Positions 27,219 to 35,422 of a stretch of DNA of 64,000 nucleotides are shown here, piece after piece. The stretch spans positions 1,860,001 through 1,924,000 of the forward strand of contig NZ_CP021358.1 in assembly GCF_002157205.1 (NCBI RefSeq), written 5' to 3'. A program made the position numbers and the translations under genes. Under the pieces are notes generated by a model that saw only the letters and a program-made list of their open reading frames with translations, ran no database searches and had not been told where the DNA came from. Origin of the DNA: Kushneria marisflavi. GTDB lineage: Bacteria > Pseudomonadota > Gammaproteobacteria > Pseudomonadales > Halomonadaceae. Numbering within the stretch: the stretch's first letter is position 1; each line of letters starts with the position of its first letter.

Positions 27219-28253
27219 ATGCCATTACGAACATCGACCCGAATCAACAAATACATCAGCGAAAGCGGCCTGTGCTCGCGGCGCGAGGCGGACCGCTTTG
27301 TTGAGCAGGGCAAGGTCTGGATCAATGGCCGACGCGCCGGCACGGGGGATCAGGTGGTCGCCGGGGACCGTGTCACGGTCAACGGCCAGGAGATCGAGCC
27401 CCAGGAAGAAGAGGACCTGATCCTGATTGCGCTCAACAAGCCGGTCGGGATCGTCAGTACTACCGAGTCGAGCGAGAAGGACAACATCGTCGAGTTCGTG
27501 AAGCACGGCGCGCGCATCTTCCCGATCGGGCGGCTGGACAAGGACTCCCAGGGGTTGATCTTTCTGACCAACAACGGCGATCTGGTCAACCGCATCCTGC
27601 GGGCCGACAACCAGCATGAAAAGGAGTACCAGGTGACGGTCGACAAGCCGATCACCGACGACTTCATTGAAGGCATGCAGCGCGGCGTGCCGATTCTGGG
27701 CCAGGTCACCCGCCGGTGTCAGGTCGAGAAGGTCTCCACGTTTGTGTTCAACATCACGCTGGTCCAGGGGCTCAACCGCCAGATTCGCCGCATGTGCGAG
27801 GTCTTTGGCTTTGAAGTCACCCAACTGATTCGCACCCGGATCATGAACGTCTCGCTCAAGGGGCTCGCCATGGGCGACTGGCGCGACCTGACCACCAGGG
27901 AAATCGACACGATCCTTGAGATGACGGAAGGCTCCAGCAACGAATCAGCGCCTGCCAAACCAAAGGCGCCCTCCCGCAGCAAAAAGGCCCAGGCCGCCCC
28001 GAAAGACAAGCCAAAGGCCGATCCGCTGGGAATCGGAAAGCCGGCGCTGGATAAAATGTACTCAAAGGGCAAGGGCAAGCCTGCCTCCGCCGGCAAGACA
28101 CAGGCCACCTCCGGCAAGCCCGGCACGGGGACGGGTAAAAAGGCCACCAGCGGCGGCCGACCCGCGACCCAGGGAAAACCGGGCAGCCGACCCGGAGCCC
28201 CCGGCAAGCCCGCCTCACGCCCTCAGGGCAGCCGGCCCGGCAAGAAACGCTGA
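27219..28253 (+). CDS. rluF: 23S rRNA pseudouridine synthase RluF with a long basic tail
   Basis: 344 residues. An S4 RNA-binding domain (about 5-65: [34 protein letters not shown]) precedes an RsuA/RluF catalytic domain with the nucleophile Asp in [18 protein letters not shown] (about 105-122). [20 protein letters not shown] lies near residues 184-203. RluF converts U2604 of 23S rRNA to pseudouridine. From about residue 238 onward the chain is a low-complexity tail rich in Lys, Pro, Gly, Ala and Ser, extending it by more than 50 residues over E. coli RluF (290). The tail probably adds nonspecific RNA affinity. Confidence 0.9.
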   Translation: MPLRTSTRINKYISESGLCSRREADRFVEQGKVWINGRRAGTGDQVVAGDRVTVNGQEIEPQEEEDLILIALNKPVGIVSTTESSEKDNIVEFVKHGARIFPIGRLDKDSQGLIFLTNNGDLVNRILRADNQHEKEYQVTVDKPITDDFIEGMQRGVPILGQVTRRCQVEKVSTFVFNITLVQGLNRQIRRMCEVFGFEVTQLIRTRIMNVSLKGLAMGDWRDLTTREIDTILEMTEGSSNESAPAKPKAPSRSKKAQAAPKDKPKADPLGIGKPALDKMYSKGKGKPASAGKTQATSGKPGTGTGKKATSGGRPATQGKPGSRPGAPGKPASRPQGSRPGKKR

Positions 28254-28375
28254 TCGCGCCGGCCTCCGCCGGGCGGGGTGGGCTCACCATGAATCCATGA
28301 CCGCCCTCGCCCGGCGCGCTATACAATCCGGCATCGACGACCCACACTTTTCCTTTTCCCTGCAGGACCATTGTC

Positions 28376-29212
28376 ATGCCGCATCTGTTTACCGACCGTC
28401 CCCGCTCTGCCCGGCCGGGCCGAGGCAAGAGCAACCTCGAAAAGGACTACCGCTGGGAAGGCATCAACGCGGTGCTCTACGAGCTGGGCGGTGTGATGTT
28501 CATCGTCGGCAGCGTGATGTTCTACCCGCGCCTTGAACACTATCGTGATATCGGCGCCTGGCTGTTCTTCGTGGGGTCACTGGTCTATCTGATCGTTCAG
28601 GCCCATGACGTCATCGAAGTACGCCGCTTCTGGAGCGACAGCAAAAAGACCTCGCCCTCACAGCTTCTGGAGATCATCTCGCTGGCGGTCTATATCATCG
28701 GCACGGTGCTTTACGCCGTGGGCAGCCTGTTCTTTCTCTCCTGGTGGCACTGGATCGAGATCGGCGCGTGGATGTTTATCATCGGCTCGGTGCTCTTTCT
28801 GATCGGCGCCTGCCTCAACGTCATGATGGTGATTCGCGCATCTGCCCTGCTCACCCTGCAGCTGATGAACCTGACTGCCGTGACCTTCGTGGTGGGCTCG
28901 GTCCTGTTCGTGGTCGCCTCCATTCCCTATCTCTGGGGGTTCGACAGCGTGGCGGACCATGATCAGCTGCATAACCTGCTGGCCTCGCTCTTTCTGGTAG
29001 GCAGTGCCTTTTTCATGATTGGCGGGTTGTTCAACCATCAGCGCGCCAACATCGTCATTCGTCACCGCTTTGATGCCACCGCCGAGGACAGCGAAGCCGA
29101 CGAGCGCCTGCTCGCCTTCATGCGCGGTGAACTCAACGACCCCGAGCACAACCTCGATGACGACTTCGAGTACGAAGACAACACCACGGTAGAGCCCGCA
29201 AAACCCGCCTGA
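28376..29212 (+). CDS. YrhK-domain membrane protein with three tandem repeats
   Basis: 278 residues, six or more hydrophobic helices. A short basic N-terminus is followed by three internal copies of a YrhK-like two-helix unit: YELGGVMFIVGSVMFYP...DIGAWLFFVGSLVYLI, then AVYIIGTVLYAVGSLFFL...EIGAWMFIIGSVLFLIGA, then TAVTFVVGSVLFVVASI...LLASLFLVGSAFFMIGG. The C-terminal 35 residues are strongly acidic and presumably cytoplasmic. The function of YrhK proteins is unknown. It follows rluF by 122 bp and ends before the terminator at 29247. Confidence 0.8.
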   Translation: MPHLFTDRPRSARPGRGKSNLEKDYRWEGINAVLYELGGVMFIVGSVMFYPRLEHYRDIGAWLFFVGSLVYLIVQAHDVIEVRRFWSDSKKTSPSQLLEIISLAVYIIGTVLYAVGSLFFLSWWHWIEIGAWMFIIGSVLFLIGACLNVMMVIRASALLTLQLMNLTAVTFVVGSVLFVVASIPYLWGFDSVADHDQLHNLLASLFLVGSAFFMIGGLFNHQRANIVIRHRFDATAEDSEADERLLAFMRGELNDPEHNLDDDFEYEDNTTVEPAKPA

Positions 29213-29246
29213 AAGAAAGACGCGTTCTTCTCTGCCCATAACGATA

Positions 29247-29275
29247 CCCCCCGATCAGCCAACGCTGTCGGGGGG
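29247..29275. terminator. Bidirectional terminator left of the minor-pilin operon
   Basis: CCCCCCGA/TCGGGGGG stem closing a 13-base loop. It can end both the + strand YrhK transcript and the minus-strand pilin operon. Its inner 25 bases are identical to the hairpin at 32812-32836. Confidence 0.75.
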
Positions 29276-29321
29276 TTACCAAAGGGTCAAAAAGCCGCGA
29301 TGAAAGCCGCAGGCTTCCCTA

Positions 29322-31046
29322 TTATTGATCGAGCGAATATTTCAACTGTTCGATGCTCCAGCCTGCCGAGCCCTGCTCAACATGACCATGACCACTCGCC
29401 GCGCCCTTGAGCGCCTCGTCATAATGGACACCACCGGCACCTGACACTGAAATGTCTCCGGCCACCAGGGCGCCATACAGCTCGCCACTCCCGGAGACCT
29501 CTACCCGCGTTTCAGGCGCATAGATAACGGCATAAGTGCTGGCAGCGCCGTTAATGACAATACCAGCCTGACCATTGCGTTTATCGTAACTCGAATAAAT
29601 GGAGAACACGGGCTTGCCCCGGGCATCAATCACCCTGTCGGAGGCAACATCCACGGCCCCGGACCCGGTCAGGGTATAACGACCGGTGACCAGAAGGGTC
29701 AGCGTGGCGTCTTCTGCAATCGTGATCATGGCACTGTCACTGATGGTGGCATCGCCATCGACGTAAAGCACGACGTCCCCCCCGCTGATGAAAAGATGTC
29801 CATCACTGAACACCGAGAAATTCTTCACATTCAGGACCGAAGAGCGCGTTCCGAAGACATCGATGTTTTGGGTCAGCGTGGCCGATTTATCCGTTAGCCA
29901 GCGCTGGACGTCGTACTGGGAGTCATAATAGGAGACCTGCTCCGGCGTAATCCTCACCTGATTGTAACGCCATGATCCAACATTCATGGCGCCGGAGCCG
30001 GGCAGTCCATCCAGTGCCGACATGGTGGCAGACAACGCAACCTCAGCCGGGGCGGCCGTATCGACAGCGATGGTTGATCCCTGGTTTTGGGTAATCGTGC
30101 CGTTCGCGACATTATCTTCACCCATCATATTGGTGTAGGTCCCGCCGGCATTGATATCCCCATCCACTTTGGCGCCATAGCCCTTTACCGTGACATCTCC
30201 ATTGGTGTTGACACTTCCCTTGATATGACCGCTGCTTTCGATCACGACATTGCCGCCACCGTGAATGCTGCCATCGACAACGCTACCACCACCGGCGACA
30301 TCGACATTTCCTCCAGCATCAATATCGCCGGTGACTCGGGCAGAACCGTTTAATACCACGCTTCCCTGGGTTGTCACGTTGCCCTTGATGGGTGAGCCAC
30401 CGTCCAGGGTGATCACGGAGGCGGACCCACTGCTGACCACCGCGGCGCCATTTTTAACGTTGCTGCCGCCGTAGGCCCCCTTGCTGGAGTCATAGCTATC
30501 GATTGTGCCACTCCCCGTCAGGCTGATATTGCCTTTTGACTGAATCAGGGCATCGAAAACACCCTTTTCTCCCTGTTCCAGACGAGCCACCAGAGTCACT
30601 TTGGAGAGGGTGTCATCAATGCCACGTCCAACACTTTTTATGGTCACCAGATCACCGCCGCTGTCCGACTCACGGCCCACGCTATCGATCCAGTATTCGG
30701 CTTTAGTGGCACGAGCGGTGTTATCGTCTGAAGCCACCGGGGCCACCAGAGACACGACGCGATGATCAATGCCTTCCACATGACCGGCAATGTCATCGCC
30801 TTCCCAGCGCTGGCCTGCCGTTAAAAGCTTCTCGCCCGGGGAGAGTGAGAGCAGGGTATAGGCCCGCAGGGCACCGGCTTCTGCGGCGAGCATCGCCTGG
30901 GTTTTTCCTTCGTGATCGATCGATACCCGTGTTTGATAAAACACGGTTTTGAACGCCTGCATTGCCACCATCAGCGACAGCGAGAGGATAATCAGCGCGA
31001 TGATGAGTGAAAAACCTGCCTGCTGTTCAGGTTTAGACTGAGTCAT
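29322..31046 (-). CDS. PilX-like pilus assembly protein with bactofilin-like repeats
   Basis: 574 residues, the last gene of a minor-pilin operon. The N-terminus resembles PilX: a short basic leader with EQQAGFSLIIALIILSLSLMVAMQAF, a prepilin-like hydrophobic helix lacking Glu5, then EGKTQAMLAAEAGALRAY. Residues about 190-340 are a series of short beta-turn repeats (VTTQGSVVLNGSARVTGDID, GGNVDVAGGGSVVDGSIHGG, and similar), resembling bactofilin or polymer-forming beta-helix rungs. A further beta-rich domain ends near TYAVIYAPETRVEVSGSGELYGALVAGDI. It is about three times longer than typical PilX. ATG 31046 overlaps the end of pilW. Confidence 0.72.
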   Translation of the reverse strand: MTQSKPEQQAGFSLIIALIILSLSLMVAMQAFKTVFYQTRVSIDHEGKTQAMLAAEAGALRAYTLLSLSPGEKLLTAGQRWEGDDIAGHVEGIDHRVVSLVAPVASDDNTARATKAEYWIDSVGRESDSGGDLVTIKSVGRGIDDTLSKVTLVARLEQGEKGVFDALIQSKGNISLTGSGTIDSYDSSKGAYGGSNVKNGAAVVSSGSASVITLDGGSPIKGNVTTQGSVVLNGSARVTGDIDAGGNVDVAGGGSVVDGSIHGGGNVVIESSGHIKGSVNTNGDVTVKGYGAKVDGDINAGGTYTNMMGEDNVANGTITQNQGSTIAVDTAAPAEVALSATMSALDGLPGSGAMNVGSWRYNQVRITPEQVSYYDSQYDVQRWLTDKSATLTQNIDVFGTRSSVLNVKNFSVFSDGHLFISGGDVVLYVDGDATISDSAMITIAEDATLTLLVTGRYTLTGSGAVDVASDRVIDARGKPVFSIYSSYDKRNGQAGIVINGAASTYAVIYAPETRVEVSGSGELYGALVAGDISVSGAGGVHYDEALKGAASGHGHVEQGSAGWSIEQLKYSLDQ

Positions 31047-31689
31047 GACGAATCCTTGCCATGATCTTTTGATGTAGCGCGAAATACAGCAGATGCTTCC
31101 GGGCCATTCCTCTGGCGTCATGATTGATGAAACCAAACTCGACGCGTATCGCCTCGACACTGGGCCATTCCGCGGCATCGACCTTGTCTGCAGCAAGATA
31201 TTCTTCTTCCTGAAGATAATGATTGCGGTCTCTATCAACGCCGTAGCGCAGGGACAGTTCGGCCACATCCTCAAGCAGAACCGCTCCATAACAGGTGATA
31301 CGCCCGTCATCGTCAAAAACGATGGTCTCTACCCGGCTCATACCATCGTCATGAACCTACCCGGTACAGTCGATATCCTGGCCCTGGCTACCCGCAGCGC
31401 CCTTGTACTCCAGGGCCAGTCGCGTCGACGTACTGCCGGGGTTGATCGCGTCGGCCTGTAGCAGGCGATCAGACAGGAACTGCTGAACGTATTGCAGACC
31501 CTGTTGATCGGTATTGAGATCCTGCTGAAAAAGGGTGGCGCGAGTTACCGATAGATAAAGGCCTGTAGCGGCCAGAATTACCCAGCTGCCAATGCAAAGC
31601 GCAATCATCATTTCAAGCAGTGTCAGGCCCTGCTCATGCCGTCCCGAGCCGGCGCTGTTGGCCCTCGACAGGCGAGGTGCCATATTCAC
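31033..31689 (-). pseudogene. pilW: PilW-like minor pilin interrupted by an in-frame amber codon
   Basis: Two open stretches in the same frame, 31689-31360 and 31356-31033, are separated only by TAG at 31359-31357. The first has a PilW-type prepilin start (GRHEQGLTLLEMMIALCIGSWVILAATGLYLSV, with Glu5) and ends DIDCTG. The second continues after four residues into MSRVETIVFDDDGRITCYG, matching the usual PilW order of 'DCxG ... C'. Read through, the product would be 218 residues, normal for PilW. The reading frame is otherwise intact, so this is a recent nonsense mutation, a base-call error, or rare readthrough. The start is GTG 31689 (overlapping the pilV stop) or ATG 31683. Confidence 0.75.
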
Positions 31690-32123
31690 GAGCAGGTCAC
31701 TCGGGGAAGCATCGTGACCAGATTGACCTGGTGACGCGAAGAAGGCTCCTTCCCTCCCCAGGAGATTTCTGCCTCGACCCGATAGAACAACTGATCATCC
31801 ATCAGTGAATGCCTCAGCGGCGCCGCTTCCCAGTTGGCGTGTCTCAAGGAATTGTCCATCGACAAGCGCATCTGTTCGCGCCATTGCGACTCGATGGTCA
31901 CAAAACCCTGCTCGGGCAGCGTGCAGAGTCCGGCCCAGAGCTGCTCCATCAGACTGGACGCCTGGCTGACCGCCATGGAACGCTCATGGCTTAGCACCGA
32001 CTGCTGCATGTTTCTTGTCACCAGTGCCGCAAGCCCCATGGCAGCGATGCTGATGATCAACATGGCAATCAATGGCTCAAGCAGCGTGAAGCCTGCCTGC
32101 TCGTGGCGGGTTACAGATGGCAT
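31686..32123 (-). CDS. pilV: Type IV pilus minor pilin PilV-like
   Basis: 145 residues. The prepilin leader and helix read RHEQAGFTLLEPLIAMLIISIAAMGLAALV, with the cleavage Gly and Glu5, as in PilV/PilI proteins. The remainder is a small globular domain with few recognisable motifs and two Cys. ATG 32123 gives a leader of normal length; the frame extends to 32165 without support. It is translationally coupled to pilW through GTGA at 31689-31686 and overlaps the upstream fimT end. Minor pilins prime pilus assembly at the inner membrane. Confidence 0.82.
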   Translation of the reverse strand: MPSVTRHEQAGFTLLEPLIAMLIISIAAMGLAALVTRNMQQSVLSHERSMAVSQASSLMEQLWAGLCTLPEQGFVTIESQWREQMRLSMDNSLRHANWEAAPLRHSLMDDQLFYRVEAEISWGGKEPSSRHQVNLVTMLPRVTCS

Positions 32124-32662
32124 GATCGTGACCTTACCGAGGCCTGGCCGCTCATGCTGACGCATACATAGCGAACATCGTCCTCACTGATGAGCTGAAA
32201 TCCGCCGGTCGACGAGGAAAGATATCCCATCGAATTAAACATGATGGGGTCAGCCTGGATACCGGTGCCATAGGTGGTGGAGATGAGTCTTGCATCGACA
32301 TCGCTCACATCGATCCGGCGAAAGGTCGTGTCCTTGCTCCCCCTCATGATCTGCCAGCCCTTCTGCCAGGATTGACCGCACTCATGGTCACTTCCCGCTG
32401 GACAAATCCTGACCGGATAATGGTGTGTTAACGCCTGGTTTCTGGCATACATCATGGAGACCAGCAGCGCATTGGCAGTATCATCCAGTACCTGATGCGC
32501 CATCATTTTTTGATAGGAGGGGATGGCGAGCATACTGAAAATGGCCAGTATCGAGACCACGACCAGCATCTCGATCAGGGTAAACCCCTGCTGGTGCAAT
32601 CTCTGCGCACCAGCCTTTTTTGCGCCCTTGCCATCGCTTGAGCCAAAGGATTGTATGACCAT
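32111..32662 (-). CDS. fimT: GspH/FimT family pseudopilin
   Basis: 183 residues, the first gene of the minor-pilin operon. The class III leader is 25-30 residues and basic (GKGAKKAGAQRLHQQGFTLIEMLVVVSILAIFSMLAIPSYQ), with prepilin peptidase cleavage after the Gly and Glu5 present. The C-terminal half matches the GspH/FimT domain (ANALLVSMMYARNQALTHHYPVRICPAG). ATG 32662 has GGAG about ten bases upstream. No pilE, pilY1 or pilin peptidase gene is nearby, so the pilus body must be encoded elsewhere. Confidence 0.85.
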   Translation of the reverse strand: MVIQSFGSSDGKGAKKAGAQRLHQQGFTLIEMLVVVSILAIFSMLAIPSYQKMMAHQVLDDTANALLVSMMYARNQALTHHYPVRICPAGSDHECGQSWQKGWQIMRGSKDTTFRRIDVSDVDARLISTTYGTGIQADPIMFNSMGYLSSSTGGFQLISEDDVRYVCVSMSGQASVRSRSCHL

Positions 32663-32811
32663 CGACACCCTACTCCAGATGTTCCAGGCAAAATGCCGCA
32701 ATCGCTGGCGGTCAGTTAATATCGTGTTCGGGAAGAAAAACTTGAGCGATTGCAAAGCCTGTCTGGCACCAGCGGATCACACCTGTGCCCTTCCCTGCCC
32801 ATCAATAAAAA

Positions 32812-32840
32812 CCCCGATCAGCCAACGCTGTCGGGGTTTT
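32812..32840. terminator. Terminator right of the minor-pilin operon
   Basis: CCCCGA/TCGGGG stem (32812-32836) with four Ts on + and an A-run on the other side, so it works for the minus-strand HD-domain gene. Stem and 13-base loop are identical to the hairpin at 29247-29275. Confidence 0.8.
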
Positions 32841-32880
32841 GTCATTTGAAGCTCAGGCAGTACTGAAAAGCTGGAAAGCC

Positions 32881-33447
32881 CTACTGGCCACCATCGATAC
32901 ACCGCTGGGTTTCACCATCGACCAGCGTACGCAGCATGGTCAGCACCGGCTCGGCATCGGTCTGCTCGAGCCCGTAGGTCAGATTGAACGCGTAATCGAA
33001 ATCGGGCGGGTTATCGCCCTGGCTGTGCTGGAGAATGGTTTCGAGCTTGTCGAGCCCCTTCACCAGCCGCGCCTCCCGCGAGGTACCCTGCTCGTAGTCC
33101 TCCCACAGCGCGAGAAATTCCAGTTTCAATGCCTCATCCAGCGGTGCCATGACGGTGAGCAGATCCGCACGCTCCTGGGTATTCTTGTCGGCGTTTTGAG
33201 CAACCGCCGGCTGATCGCCGTGGATCGCCTCGCCCAGATCATGCAGCACGCAGAGTTTCAACACGCGCGCCATATCCAGCGGCGCCAGCTCACGCTCGAA
33301 CGTCATCGCCATCAGACACAGCCGCCACGTATGCGCCGCCGTATCCTCCTGCCGCCCGGTGGTGGTGTACGCCGTGCGCAGCACGCTCTTGAGCCGCTCG
33401 GCTTCCTTTAAAAACGCCAGCCCGTTGCCGAGTCGTTCGATGTCCAT
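32881..33447 (-). CDS. HD domain hydrolase (HDDC2/YfbR-like)
   Basis: 188 residues. The metal-binding HD pattern is TAAHTWRLCLMAM (His near 38), CVLHDLGEAIHGD with the HD doublet (about 69-70) followed by the conserved E-x3-GD, and a later GLDKLETILQH with the last Asp. This is the pattern of HDDC2/YfbR-like 5'-deoxynucleotidases, so a nucleotide-monophosphate phosphatase activity is plausible but not shown. ATG 33447 is the family-like start (MDIERLGNGLAFLKEAERLK). It lies 47 bp after the ABC-F gene on the same strand and may share its transcript. Confidence 0.85.
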   Translation of the reverse strand: MDIERLGNGLAFLKEAERLKSVLRTAYTTTGRQEDTAAHTWRLCLMAMTFERELAPLDMARVLKLCVLHDLGEAIHGDQPAVAQNADKNTQERADLLTVMAPLDEALKLEFLALWEDYEQGTSREARLVKGLDKLETILQHSQGDNPPDFDYAFNLTYGLEQTDAEPVLTMLRTLVDGETQRCIDGGQ

Positions 33448-33494
33448 GTGGGTTCCCGTGTTATGTGAGATAGAAGGCGGTGACGATTCGCCCT

Positions 33495-35105
33495 TCACCA
33501 GGGCCTCCATTGCCAGCCCTGTTCGGTTGCCCTCAAACGATGCGTCAGTTCGAGTCTGGCAAGGAAGGCCTCATCATGAGAGACCACCATCAGTGCGCCC
33601 TGATAGTGGCGCAGCATGACTTCCAGCGCCTCCAGCGATTCTATATCCAGATGATTGCCGGGCTCATCCAGCAATAGAAGCTGCGGCGGCGGGTCTCCAT
33701 AGAGCACGCAGGCCAGCGCAGCCTTCACCCGCTCGCCCCCACTGAGCAGACCGCTGGGCAGCGCCATTTTTGACGCCTCAAGACCAAGCTGCGCCAATCG
33801 CATGCGGATGTCGCCTTCTGCCATGCTGCTGACCACCTGCATATGCGCCAGCACCGAACGCTCCGGGGCAAGGCTGCTCAGGCGCTGATCCAGCCATGCG
33901 CAGGCCGTTGTGACCTCGCAATGACCGCTCACGGGCTGGAGAAAACCTGCCAGCACCCTGAGCAGCGTGGACTTGCCGCAGCCGTTGGGCCCGGTCACAC
34001 CGATGCGCTGACGGCCGTTGATCGACAGCGTGATGCAACGGGCCGCCCCGGACACAAAAGGAAGCACAAGCTGATCCAGCACGGCCACCGCCCGGTGTCG
34101 TACCTGACCGACCGGCAGAGCGTGCAGATGGATGGCCGTCTGCGTTTCCACCCTCTGCGCCGCTTCCCGCTCACGCTGGGCCAGCTGCTCGGAGGCCTCC
34201 CTGTGCTGCTGACGTAATCGGCCGGTCGAGCCTTCGCTGCGCGCTTTCTGGCGATCCAGCAACACCTTTGCCTGATTGGCACTTTTGCCTTCCCGATTGC
34301 CCCGGCTCTGACGCCGTTCCTGACGCTCGCGCTGCTGCTGCAGAGCGCGTTCTTCTCGCTTGCGTTCCAGCCGGCGCTGCTCAAGCTGCTGGTGCGCCGC
34401 GTCACGTTCCTGTGCCCGGCTCTGAACATAAAAGCTGTAGTTGCCGCCGTAGCGACGCAAGCCCTGTGACGTCAGCGCCACGATGGCCTCCATGCGCTCC
34501 AGAAGCTGTCGATTATGGCTGACCACGATCAGCCCACCCGACCACTGCTGCAGCCTCTCGATCAGGGCCTGTCGACTCGGCTGATCAAGGTGATTGGTGG
34601 GCTCGTCCAGAATCAGGAAATCAGCGTGGGCAAGCGCTGCGCCGATCAACGTCACGCGCATGGCTTCACCTCCGCTGAGATGACTCGCGGGCGTGGCCGC
34701 CTCCAGCTCATTCAGGCCATCACGCTCCAGCGCCTGCTGCAATCGCTGGCGGATATCCCAGCGCTCCCCCACGGCATCAAAATCGCTGACTGCCGTACTG
34801 CCGGCCTCAATACGCTCAAGGGCATGTAACGCTGCCCCCACACCGGCCAGATCCGCCACTGTGGCATCAACAGGCACGGACACCTGCTGGGCCAGGTAAT
34901 ACACGAGGCCCGAACGCAGGCAGATGCCGCTCGACGGTGCGACATCGCCGGCCAGAATGCGCACCAGCACGGTCTTGCCGATGCCGTTACGGCCCACCAG
35001 ACCCGTAGGTCGGGCATCAAAGTGCGCATTGAGGTCGCAAAAGAGGGGTCTGCCATCCGGCAGAAGACAAGAGACGCTTTCCAGCGTTAGAAAGGGATTC
35101 GTCAT
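33495..35105 (-). CDS. ABC-F family ATPase
   Basis: 536 residues, two ABC domains without membrane segments. The first has Walker A GRNGIGKT (about 38-45), signature LSGGE and Walker B LILDEPTNHLD; the second has GPNGCGKS, LSGGE and LLLLDEPGNHLD, where the usual Thr is Gly. The linker is long, Arg/Gln/Glu-rich and helical (about 230-330), as expected for an ABC-F P-site tRNA interaction motif. ABC-F proteins act on the ribosome in translation regulation, rescue or antibiotic protection; which of these applies is not clear. The start is ATG 35105 with GGAG six bases upstream. The leader is strikingly structured. Confidence 0.85.
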   Translation of the reverse strand: MTNPFLTLESVSCLLPDGRPLFCDLNAHFDARPTGLVGRNGIGKTVLVRILAGDVAPSSGICLRSGLVYYLAQQVSVPVDATVADLAGVGAALHALERIEAGSTAVSDFDAVGERWDIRQRLQQALERDGLNELEAATPASHLSGGEAMRVTLIGAALAHADFLILDEPTNHLDQPSRQALIERLQQWSGGLIVVSHNRQLLERMEAIVALTSQGLRRYGGNYSFYVQSRAQERDAAHQQLEQRRLERKREERALQQQRERQERRQSRGNREGKSANQAKVLLDRQKARSEGSTGRLRQQHREASEQLAQREREAAQRVETQTAIHLHALPVGQVRHRAVAVLDQLVLPFVSGAARCITLSINGRQRIGVTGPNGCGKSTLLRVLAGFLQPVSGHCEVTTACAWLDQRLSSLAPERSVLAHMQVVSSMAEGDIRMRLAQLGLEASKMALPSGLLSGGERVKAALACVLYGDPPPQLLLLDEPGNHLDIESLEALEVMLRHYQGALMVVSHDEAFLARLELTHRLRATEQGWQWRPW

Positions 35106-35186
35106 GGACAACTCCATTGATACCAGAGACTCCCCCAGCGAATGGGGTGGGCGGAGACTGGCCGTCAGGGCGACGGCGGTATCAAT
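35106..35186 (-). promoter_or_regulatory. Structured three-way-junction-like leader of the ABC-F gene
   Basis: Minus strand, 5' to 3': ATTGATACC (35186-35178) pairs perfectly with GGTATCAAT (35124-35116), enclosing a perfect hairpin GCCGTC/GACGGC (35177-35161) and a second hairpin CCCC/GGGG with a 7-base loop. The 3' strand of the closing stem directly abuts the Shine-Dalgarno GGAG (35115-35112). AGTCTC occurs twice inside. This looks like a cis-acting RNA controlling translation, but it could be a palindromic DNA element. The rest of 35187-35354 shows no gene. Confidence 0.55.
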
Positions 35187-35354
35187 GACGCATTGGACGA
35201 ATACCCATGAAATAGAAATAACACGTTAGCTTAGTCGGTTATTAAAACGACGGGCGGTTAGCCTCTGATTTGGATAGACCTGGGATAGAGTGTCAGCAAG
35301 AGCAGATCGGCACGTTATGCCAGCTATCTTCCAGACCCCGCGCCAGCCCCCAAA

Positions 35355-35408
35355 TTGACCTGGAAGTCAAAAAAATGTAAATTAACTTCCATTTGTCGCT
35401 TAACTTCC
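35355..35408 (+). promoter_or_regulatory. Candidate dnd promoter with overlapping repeat operator
   Basis: TTGACC (35355-35360) and TAAATT (35378-35383) are spaced by 17 bases. GGAAGT at 35362-35367 lies in the spacer, and two direct copies of TTAACTTCC (35382-35390 and 35400-35408, 18 bp apart) overlap the -10 and the start region; the GGAAGT is an inverted half-site of the same motif. DndB proteins repress dnd operons in other bacteria, so autoregulation through these repeats is plausible. Confidence 0.5.
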
Positions 35409-35422
35409 GGGATGGAGTTTTC

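Noticed and set aside
31033..31341. An independent 102-residue protein
   Set aside because: It lies in the same frame as the preceding pilW part, separated by one TAG, has no ribosome site of its own and fits the PilW C-terminus.
35118..35420. Left attachment site of the island (duplicate of the tRNA-Arg 3' end)
   Set aside because: No copy of the T-arm or acceptor sequence found by eye in this interval.
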